Positions 1-5,702 of a stretch of DNA of 5,702 bases are shown here, in pieces. The notes beneath the pieces were generated by a model. That model saw only the letters and a program-made list of their open reading frames with translations. It did no database searches and had not been told where the DNA came from. Numbering within the stretch: the first letter of the stretch is position 1; every line of letters starts with the position of its first letter. The translations under genes and the position numbers were made by a program. This stretch comes from Bacteroidota bacterium (GTDB lineage Bacteria; Bacteroidota; Bacteroidia; Chitinophagales; LD1): positions 1 through 5,702 of the forward strand of contig PLSN01000467.1 in the NCBI GenBank assembly GCA_003165135.1, in the 5' to 3' direction.

Positions 1-110
1 GGTGTCTGTTTAAGATAAATAGTAATTTTCCATTAATTTTAAATGTATGAAAAATTATTAAACTGATTGCGATGCTTGTCTATGCTTTTTTATTTTAATT
101 TCAGTTTTAT

Positions 111-1751
111 ATGAAATTTAAGCTGCCATTTTCTATTTGTTTTATTCTCTTATGTGCATTGTCTTCCTGCACATACTATTGTGGTAAGGATAAACTGGTA
201 AAACACTTTACAGCGATCCCTTCAACGATTCCTGCTGTCTATGACTATAGTTCATCGTACTCTGATAAACAGGACTATGACAGTCACGATTCGATCATAG
301 AATTCTATGCACGTCTTCCTATTCCTGACGGGAAGGTCGCGGGACAAACCGATGCTATCAGAAGAGTGCTCGCAAAGCTCGTGCAAAAGCAGGAAGTGCC
401 TCAGGTAAATGCTTTTCTCATGACGTTAAAACAATGGTCAGATCACGGTACCACATCTGTATTTCATAAAAGCGGTGACTATGATTTTACAGAGATCACA
501 TTCTGTTCGCTGCTTTATCTTTTTGGAGATAAGCCGGACCTGCTGTACCCGGAGACAAGGGAACACATCCTGCAATATCTGATCACTAACTCCGGGGCAA
601 AAGTCTCTCTGCGTATGCCGGCCTTCAAATGGCTGATGCGCGAAACGGAAAACCATATCCTGATGGGTGAAGTGTCACGCTATCTCAAAAATCAATGGCT
701 ACATGAGCATGGTGATACATCATTTGCTTATGACAATCATCGCAACGGTATCGAAGCATGGATGCTGAATCATGTGGATGAAAAATTCCGCGGAGGCTTT
801 TATGAATTTAATTCCGATCAATACTCGGGTTATTCTATGCAGGCGCTGCTTACACTTTTTTCGTTTACTCATTCTGACACGGTCAGGCATGCTGCAAATA
901 AACTGCTGAATGAGGTAATGTATGAATACTCACTGAGCAGTATCAATGAGAGCAGGTACCCGCCTTTTCGGAGACAGTTTCATCGAGCTGGTCAACTTCC
1001 TTTCGACGGTGATCCTGTCAGCTCTATAGTCCGTGTGCTGGTTTCGCGCAAGACAGGAGAGAAGTTTAATATTCGTGCCAAACAGCATGGCCTTATCACA
1101 CTATTGCTTCACTACCGCCTTAATGATGCATTGGCCGGCCACATCACCACTACGAAGAAGAATTATTTCGCACTACTTGGCCACGGTCGCATGGGTGCGC
1201 CGGAGATATATTATGGAGGCAATGGTTACATTCTGGGGGCAGGAGGTTTGCAGCGGAGTTTCACCTCCCAGCTCGGTGCGAGGCCCAATATGCTACTGCT
1301 AAATGACCATGTAGGAAATCGTGACAGTTGCTTCTATCTCTGCGCCAAAGGCAAAATGAAGAAGTGGAATAATACCGGTGTCTATCGAAATTTTGCTTGC
1401 AGTGATCAGCCTGCCCACATACCACCACAGTATAAACCTGCTCTTGTAAAGTGTGGTTGGCAATTATATCATGACCCATCCGGCCTGCTAAACATTTTTA
1501 CATACTCATCTAAGAATGTAGGACTCATGTTTGTGTCAGAAGATCATAGCCTGGCTGATGCACAGGCGCTGGACGGATTGATAAGTGCAAATGAAAAGTT
1601 GAAACTAACAAGGCAATGTATGCTGCCCGGGCTAGGTACTATATCATATCAATTGTACAGCCCGAAAAACAAATGGGTAATAAGCAAGGTCGATGGCAAA
1701 AAGATCGACAGGTCTTTTGATAAGTGGCAGCGTATGAATGTTGTGAATTAG
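111..1751 (+). CDS. Uncharacterised lipoprotein, probable alpha/alpha-barrel plus beta-sheet protein
   Basis: I cannot assign a function. The start is set by a clear lipoprotein signal: a basic MKFK end, a hydrophobic core to about residue 16, then the lipobox L17-S18-S19-C20, so the mature protein should be lipid-anchored in the envelope. No acidic run follows C20, so there is no obvious surface-export signal. Residues about 65-340 look helical, with W/Y/H-rich segments including E180-N181-H182 and a G229-F230-Y-E-F-N234-S235 stretch followed by Y238 and Y241. Residues about 345-546 look beta-rich, opening with a GAPEIYY / GYILGAGG region (362-379). This two-part layout resembles toroid-type polysaccharide lyases and heparinase II/III-like proteins. 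That is inference from pattern only; I see no family signature that proves lyase activity. The AT-rich 110 bp upstream holds no other gene and no convincing promoter. The YciI-like gene follows after 35 bp on the same strand. Confidence 0.85.
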   Translation: MKFKLPFSICFILLCALSSCTYYCGKDKLVKHFTAIPSTIPAVYDYSSSYSDKQDYDSHDSIIEFYARLPIPDGKVAGQTDAIRRVLAKLVQKQEVPQVNAFLMTLKQWSDHGTTSVFHKSGDYDFTEITFCSLLYLFGDKPDLLYPETREHILQYLITNSGAKVSLRMPAFKWLMRETENHILMGEVSRYLKNQWLHEHGDTSFAYDNHRNGIEAWMLNHVDEKFRGGFYEFNSDQYSGYSMQALLTLFSFTHSDTVRHAANKLLNEVMYEYSLSSINESRYPPFRRQFHRAGQLPFDGDPVSSIVRVLVSRKTGEKFNIRAKQHGLITLLLHYRLNDALAGHITTTKKNYFALLGHGRMGAPEIYYGGNGYILGAGGLQRSFTSQLGARPNMLLLNDHVGNRDSCFYLCAKGKMKKWNNTGVYRNFACSDQPAHIPPQYKPALVKCGWQLYHDPSGLLNIFTYSSKNVGLMFVSEDHSLADAQALDGLISANEKLKLTRQCMLPGLGTISYQLYSPKNKWVISKVDGKKIDRSFDKWQRMNVVN

Positions 1752-1786
1752 AAATTAATTCCAATAATGTAACTTAAATTCGAATC

Positions 1787-2107
1787 ATGGACTTTATATA
1801 CATACTCAAGCTCACAGATCGCTATCAGGACCCCAACAATTGGGAAGAAGAGACTAACCAGATATTGGACCAGCACTGGTACTATCTTGTGGACCTGCAT
1901 GCTAAAGGTATAATGCAGCTGGTTGGCCGCACGTCTTATTCTCCGGGACATAAAGACCTTCTTGGGATAGCTGTTTTCACAACGGATGATGAAGTGAAGG
2001 CTAAGGATATTATGAATAATGACCCTTGTGTTATACACGGTGTCATGACTGCCACAGTTCATCCATTCAACCTCTCACTGATTGCAGGCAGGCCTTATTC
2101 ACCGTGA
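1787..2107 (+). CDS. YciI-like (YCII domain) small protein
   Basis: This 106-residue protein matches the YciI fold (dimeric alpha+beta barrel, ferredoxin-like) over its whole length. It has an N-terminal strand (residues 2-9), a helix carrying H30 before Y33-L34, the turn K40-G41 with G47, a strand at 59-64, and the late block N78-D79-P80 ... G85-V86 ... V91-H-P93-F94. H30 and D79 align with the conserved His/Asp pair of YciI proteins, which is proposed to form the active-site pocket. The reaction is unknown for most of the family, so no substrate can be named; related domains occur in some dehalogenases and in proteins tied to sigma-factor genes. It should be cytosolic, since no signal or membrane segment is seen. 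The ATG at 1787 puts the first beta strand at the extreme N terminus, as expected. It lies 35 bp after the lipoprotein gene and 39 bp before the permease gene, which suggests co-transcription. Confidence 0.85.
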   Translation: MDFIYILKLTDRYQDPNNWEEETNQILDQHWYYLVDLHAKGIMQLVGRTSYSPGHKDLLGIAVFTTDDEVKAKDIMNNDPCVIHGVMTATVHPFNLSLIAGRPYSP

Positions 2108-2132
2108 TCCAGCAGGGGAAGAAAAATTCATA

Positions 2133-2146
2133 TCTTAGTACTAAGA
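2133..2146. repeat. 14-bp perfect palindrome touching the permease start codon
   Basis: TCTTAGTACTAAGA reads identically on both strands and ends at the base before the ATG at 2147. It fills the end of the 39-bp gap between the YciI-like and permease genes. It could be an operator for a dimeric regulator. In mRNA it could form a 5-bp stem with a GTAC loop at the start codon. Chance is a real alternative: a perfect 14-mer of this kind is expected roughly once per 16 kb in random sequence. The palindrome itself is certain, and any function is a guess. Confidence 0.5.
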
Positions 2147-3382
2147 ATGAATCAAACCATAAGCGATACCCCGCCGGCACATAAACATGCCCGCCCTATA
2201 GTTTTCCTGTTTTTAGCATTGCCATTTGGCATTGTGGGGGGATATGTCACAGTTACATTTGCCTATCTTTATGCCAAAGCGGGGATATCAGTAGAACTTA
2301 TCGCTGCCCTGGTAGCGGCAAGCCTACTGCCGGGAGTGATCAAATTTCTCTGGGCGCCACTGGTTGATACTACATTGACATTAAAAAAGTGGTACGTGCT
2401 ATCTGCCATTGTCACAGCAGCGGGTATACTGGCTACGGGACTTCTGCCGATCAAAGAGTCAAGCCTTCCGCTTTTGACCATCATAGTAGTAGCGGCGAAT
2501 GTGTCGGTTTCATTTTTATATACAGCAGCCAATGGACTGGGAGCGCATGATACACCGGATGAACTAAAGGGCAGGATGAGCGGCTATCTTCAGGCCGGGA
2601 ACCTCGGTGGTAGTGGTCTTGGAGGTGGTGCAGGCCTTTGGTTAGCTCAGCATGTGTCATATACATGGATGCCTGCGACTGCATTGGCTATCTCCTGTTT
2701 GCTCTGTTGTGCAGGATTGTTTTTTGTAAAAGAACATCCATCTACAGTGCAGGCTGAAAAGGTTCTGACGACCTTGGGTAATTTGTTTAAAGATATATGG
2801 TCTACACTTAAGACAAGGCTTGGTGTGTTTGCTATGGTACTGTGTTTTCTTCCTTTGGGTACGGGCGCTGCAGGCAATTTATGGGCCGCAGTGTCCAGCA
2901 ACTGGAATGCCAGTGCAGATACTGTGGCTTTTGTCACAGGCCTCATGAGTGGTATCATCACAGCTGTGGGATGTTTGGTAGGCGGCTGGATATGTGACAG
3001 GTGGGACCGACAGATCGCCTATGTGATTTTCGGTTTGATGCAGGCAGTCTGCTGTGTAGCTATGGCATACTCACCACATACGGAGTGGATGTATATCTTC
3101 TGGACCTCGCTGTATGCGTTCACACTTGGTATGGCCTATGCGGGCTTTAGTGCTTTTGTTTTTGAAGCCATAGGCAAAGGTGCAGCGGCTACGAAATACA
3201 CTGTGTATGCGTCACTATCCAATGTACCTATCTATTATATGACCGTGATAGATGGCTGGGCGCATACGCACTATGGCCCCACAGGCATGCTCAATACCGA
3301 AGCGGTCTTTGCTGTACTAGGCATAGTATTATTCATAGGAATGCTGAAATATGCAAGCAGAGGAAAGGTGGCTATCGCTTGA
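2147..3382 (+). CDS. MFS permease, AmpG-like / RhtX-FptX-like
   Basis: This is an inner-membrane transporter of 411 residues with about 12 predicted membrane segments: near 17-43, 49-73, 81-101, 105-128, 146-168, 173-194, then a cytoplasmic loop 195-222, then 224-249, 257-282, 286-308, 312-340 and 384-402, with a further segment around 347-366. MFS motif A is clear in the second half (G280-W-I-C-D284-R285-W-D-R288), and the first-half counterpart is around K66-F-L-W-A-P-L-V-D74. The KFLWAPLVD block and T136-P-D-E-L-K-G142 are typical of the AmpG branch, which imports muropeptides. Canonical AmpG is longer (about 490 residues, 14 segments). The shorter siderophore permeases RhtX/FptX are close to this length, so the substrate is unresolved. 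A glycine-rich run (151-163) lies in segment 5. The ATG at 2147 is the only sensible start, since the next Met is residue 145. Its stop is 12 bp from the convergent M19 gene. Confidence 0.87.
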   Translation: MNQTISDTPPAHKHARPIVFLFLALPFGIVGGYVTVTFAYLYAKAGISVELIAALVAASLLPGVIKFLWAPLVDTTLTLKKWYVLSAIVTAAGILATGLLPIKESSLPLLTIIVVAANVSVSFLYTAANGLGAHDTPDELKGRMSGYLQAGNLGGSGLGGGAGLWLAQHVSYTWMPATALAISCLLCCAGLFFVKEHPSTVQAEKVLTTLGNLFKDIWSTLKTRLGVFAMVLCFLPLGTGAAGNLWAAVSSNWNASADTVAFVTGLMSGIITAVGCLVGGWICDRWDRQIAYVIFGLMQAVCCVAMAYSPHTEWMYIFWTSLYAFTLGMAYAGFSAFVFEAIGKGAAATKYTVYASLSNVPIYYMTVIDGWAHTHYGPTGMLNTEAVFAVLGIVLFIGMLKYASRGKVAIA

Positions 3383-3394
3383 GATAATAGCAAA

Positions 3395-5002
3395 TCAATT
3401 CCCGACCTTACTTTTTCTCACTTCACATTTTTCCCACATCTGTGTGAAGTCTTCTGCGGAGCTCATGAAGACCTGCTTTTCTTTAGGGGTCATGCCTGCC
3501 AGTGGCCAGCTGCGAACATAGTCGGAGAGAAGTCCATAATGCGCCACTCCATCAGTATTAATGTCCCATGTCCTGTTACCGGTCTTGCAACGAGTGAAGG
3601 TACTATCATATACCAAATGTATACTTTCATCACGTTGTGGTAATGCAGAGAATCCTCCCACATCAGTGCCGAAAGCCATGTGCGTATAGCCCATGATCTG
3701 TGCGACCTCATGATAGTGATATACAAAGTCACTTGCATTATTGCCATGACCAAGGCCTATCATGCCACCCAGCTTTTTTAGTTGTGCATATTGCTTGAGT
3801 GTTCTACCTGCCTCATTGCCATTCTTACCTCTCGGGAAGTTATGCCCGCTGTTAAGCGGATAATCATTTGCTATGGCTATGTCGAGGACTTCATTTGCCA
3901 TTTTCTCACTCATATGGTCTATGTCTATGAGGAAACCTTTTTTCATCATATATCGGATGGCAAATCGCCCTCTGTCAGTCATGCCAAGAGAATTGCGATG
4001 GCCGAAGCCCGGTATCGTATCCCAGAAGGTGTAATTCTTTTTCCTGCCGGGATTAATATTCTTGGGTAGTAAAAGCGGCATAAACATTTTAGCGATAGGA
4101 TTCAAACCAATGCCGGGTTGCTGCAAATGAAAAGCGATGCCGCTCTCTTTTGTACTGACCTCCTCAGGTACCCACTCAGTACCGGTTGAGAATTTACTCG
4201 CCACATTGAGAGTAGACAGGAAGATCGCTGTGCCGCCAAAAACATTATTCATCAGGTGCACCGGAAAAATATATCTGATGCCAAGGCCCCAGAGTTTGTC
4301 GAGTTCGGTTTGTACCTGTTCGTTAGTAGGAGTGGGGTTAAAGGTCGCTTTTGCGTAGTGGTCTGCAGGATTGTAAAAATTGCCTATGTTGTCCATTTCG
4401 CTGCCGAGTATCACTGCGAGTTTTCCGCTGGCTACGATCCGTCTTACATCCTGCGGTGTCAGCGCGATCTCCATAAATGTAGAATGCGCCACGAGGTCCT
4501 TGATACCCTGTATACAATTTAGCATGACATGTTCATCATCCAGTGGGCCTTTGCCTTTAGAGGCGGAACCGATACAGTGGTTGCTCACAGCGAGTGCCAC
4601 CATGATATTCAGGCCGCCCTGATGTGCACGTTCTATCCAGTCTACCCACATCTGCTGATGCAGTATCGAGCACCAGCTCGGCCATGTCGCAAAATCAGGA
4701 TAACCTTGTTTCCCATCTATCCATGCCGGATTATTTTGTTGTTCGGTTTGCTTTGCGAGTTGGGCTCGAAGGATATTCTTGCTGTGATCTTCCTTGCAGC
4801 TGCCTAATGCGACTGCTATATCGCCATAAGGTGCACCATAAAATAACTGAGTACCATAGGCCAGATCACCTCGCGGATGCGCATGCATATCTACGAAGCC
4901 CGTCATAGGAGGATAAATGTTACTGTTATTTTGCGCTGAACTGGTCAGCATAAAAGAGATAGCAGTAATAAAGAGACAGAATGAACGCATGGTGTTTTGC
5001 AT
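3395..5002 (-). CDS. Secreted peptidase M19 (membrane dipeptidase) superfamily protein
   Basis: Family members are zinc hydrolases that cleave dipeptides and related amides. Numbering here counts from a possible TTG at 5011; the ATG at 5002 is residue 4 and the ATG at 4990 is residue 8. Expected ligands are present in order: D41-M-H43-A-H45-P, E205 (bridging) in L-G-S-E-M-D, H252 in F-P-V-H-L-M-N-N (substrate-binding His), H366 in I-D-H-M-S, H390 in N-S-G-H, and D450 in G-T-D-V-G-G. These match human renal dipeptidase H20, E125, H152, H198, H219 and D288. Position D22 of that enzyme is H45 here. The protein is long (535 residues against about 370-400), with extra sequence between H43 and E205 and between H252 and H366. 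The N terminus MRSFCLFITAISFMLTSSAQ is a Sec signal with likely cleavage after A26-Q or nearby, so it acts in the periplasm or outside. I chose ATG 5002 over TTG; ATG 4990 gives the neatest signal peptide. It lies 54 bp after the GH31 gene on the same strand. Confidence 0.85.
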   Translation of the reverse strand: MQNTMRSFCLFITAISFMLTSSAQNNSNIYPPMTGFVDMHAHPRGDLAYGTQLFYGAPYGDIAVALGSCKEDHSKNILRAQLAKQTEQQNNPAWIDGKQGYPDFATWPSWCSILHQQMWVDWIERAHQGGLNIMVALAVSNHCIGSASKGKGPLDDEHVMLNCIQGIKDLVAHSTFMEIALTPQDVRRIVASGKLAVILGSEMDNIGNFYNPADHYAKATFNPTPTNEQVQTELDKLWGLGIRYIFPVHLMNNVFGGTAIFLSTLNVASKFSTGTEWVPEEVSTKESGIAFHLQQPGIGLNPIAKMFMPLLLPKNINPGRKKNYTFWDTIPGFGHRNSLGMTDRGRFAIRYMMKKGFLIDIDHMSEKMANEVLDIAIANDYPLNSGHNFPRGKNGNEAGRTLKQYAQLKKLGGMIGLGHGNNASDFVYHYHEVAQIMGYTHMAFGTDVGGFSALPQRDESIHLVYDSTFTRCKTGNRTWDINTDGVAHYGLLSDYVRSWPLAGMTPKEKQVFMSSAEDFTQMWEKCEVRKSKVGN

Positions 5003-5056
5003 TAATAACAAAAGACCGAATTTAAAAGTATCCTGACAAGAAAATTCAACATGCTT

Positions 5057-5702
5057 CTATTGAATCCATATCAACATTGATCCAATCTTGTCTTTCGGGG
5101 TTTTGATGGTTGTTACCCTTGTTTTTTCATCGTAGGTCCAATTAAGGTTTTTGCCTTTCATATTAACCTGAGAAGGTTTATAAGACGAGAGGATACGTAT
5201 CTCATAACTACGCTCAGTCACCTGTCCCCGAAAGGTTTTGGCATCAGGTTCTATTATAAATTCCCACCCGCCATCCACGCCTAAATAGGTGAAATTTGTG
5301 AATGAGTAGATGTTTTTTCGATAATCTTCATTGTTGCCTTCGTCCTCATATAGCTTGAACGAAGCCCCACTATCGGTAGGGTATACTGTCAGGATCAATG
5401 TGTCCAGTACACTGCCTGTGATGCGGAGTTTAGGTGTTTGTGTCGGGATGATGCTGCCAGCCTTGACAAAGACAGGTATCTCATCGAGTGTATAATATTC
5501 TTTGACCTCTTTGCCGCCTTTGAGCATGGTATTGTTTCTATAGTCATACCAGTTTCCATTCGGTAGCCATACTGCATGCCTGATGCTATCATATCCTTTC
5601 ATAGTTTCAGTAATAGGGGATACGATCATGTTATTGCCGAAATAGTATTGGTGGTCCAGCTTATATGCTTTTTCCATATCAGGAAATTCATAGTACATAG
5701 GA
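5057..5702 (-). CDS. GH31 family glycosidase (alpha-glucosidase type), C-terminal part, 5' end outside window
   Basis: Only the last 214 or so residues are present; the reading frame is open to the window edge, where a Pro codon (5699-5701) precedes M-Y-Y-E-F-P, the usual GH31 'RPxYYEFP' block. The ATG at 5698 is therefore internal, not a start. Counting from that Met, the family pattern continues with D15-H-Q-Y-Y-F-G21, I25-V-S-P28, the W44-L-P-N-G-N-W50-Y-D52 segment, then L71-D-E-I-P-V-F-V-K-A-G-S-I-I-P85. After it comes a beta-rich tail with L117-Y-E-D-E-G-N-N-E-D-Y126, matching the end of the catalytic barrel, the proximal C-terminal domain and a DUF5110-like distal domain. GH31 enzymes hydrolyse alpha-glucosides or alpha-xylosides. 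The catalytic Asp residues lie in the missing upstream part, so substrate and activity cannot be judged. It is probably exported, as is usual in Bacteroidota, but no signal is visible here. The M19-like gene follows on the same strand. Confidence 0.9.
   Translation of the reverse strand, partial: PMYYEFPDMEKAYKLDHQYYFGNNMIVSPITETMKGYDSIRHAVWLPNGNWYDYRNNTMLKGGKEVKEYYTLDEIPVFVKAGSIIPTQTPKLRITGSVLDTLILTVYPTDSGASFKLYEDEGNNEDYRKNIYSFTNFTYLGVDGGWEFIIEPDAKTFRGQVTERSYEIRILSSYKPSQVNMKGKNLNWTYDEKTRVTTIKTPKDKIGSMLIWIQ

Noticed and set aside
1..110. Search for a promoter or the tail of an upstream gene before the lipoprotein gene.
   Set aside because: All three plus frames hit stops by position 50, and only imperfect TAnnTTTG-like boxes (such as TAATTTTC near 21-28 and TAATTTTA near 34-41) are present without a well-placed partner.
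1748..2062. Minus-strand open frame of 104 codons opposite the YciI-like gene.
   Set aside because: It mirrors a well-supported YciI-family gene and its translation shows no recognisable domain.
2269..2961. Minus-strand open frames opposite the permease gene.
   Set aside because: The translations are low in recognisable pattern and antisense to a clear 12-segment transporter.
3420..3450. Inverted repeat ACTTCACA ... TGTGAAGT (8-bp arms, 15-nt loop) just past the permease stop, considered as its terminator.
   Set aside because: It lies inside the M19 coding sequence, the stem is short and moderate in GC, and no T-run follows on either strand.
3782..4908. Several plus-strand open frames of 73-95 codons opposite the M19-like gene.
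   Set aside because: They overlap each other in different frames, show no domain, and lie over a clear conserved coding region on the minus strand.
5023..5049. Minus-strand TACTTTTA (5030-5023) with TTG at 5049-5047, considered as a Bacteroidota TTTG / TAnnTTTG promoter for the M19-like gene.
   Set aside because: Both boxes deviate from consensus and the 16-nt spacer is short, so it is not distinguishable from chance in AT-rich DNA.

Overview
The window looks like an ordinary stretch of a Bacteroidota chromosome, perhaps near Chitinophagaceae. This is inferred from the AT-rich and very short intergenic gaps, start codons with no well-placed Shine-Dalgarno sequence, a lipoprotein with a Bacteroidota-style signal, and the mix of GH31 glycosidase, M19-like peptidase and AmpG-like transporter. 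No RNA gene, mobile element, CRISPR array or phage feature is visible, and genes fill nearly all of the window.

The left part (about 1-3382) holds three plus-strand genes 35 and 39 bp apart, so they may be one transcription unit. In order they are a 546-residue lipoprotein of unknown function with a probable helical-barrel plus beta-sheet layout, a 106-residue YciI-like small protein, and a 411-residue 12-segment MFS permease resembling the AmpG / RhtX-FptX branch. A 14-bp perfect palindrome touches the permease start codon.

The right part (about 3395-5702) is on the minus strand and converges on the permease with only 12 bp between the stop codons. Read in its own direction, it starts with the C-terminal end of a GH31 alpha-glucosidase-type enzyme cut by the window edge. 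After a 54-bp gap comes a secreted M19 (membrane/renal dipeptidase) superfamily protein. That protein keeps nearly all the family metal ligands, but has an HxH first motif and two large insertions.

The likely theme is extracytoplasmic breakdown of sugars and small peptides, with an importer nearby. A link to recycling of cell-wall fragments (AmpG-like permease plus dipeptidase) is possible but rests only on gene proximity. I do not see a convincing new system. The most worthwhile leads are the uncharacterised lipoprotein, the unusual M19 variant and the palindrome.
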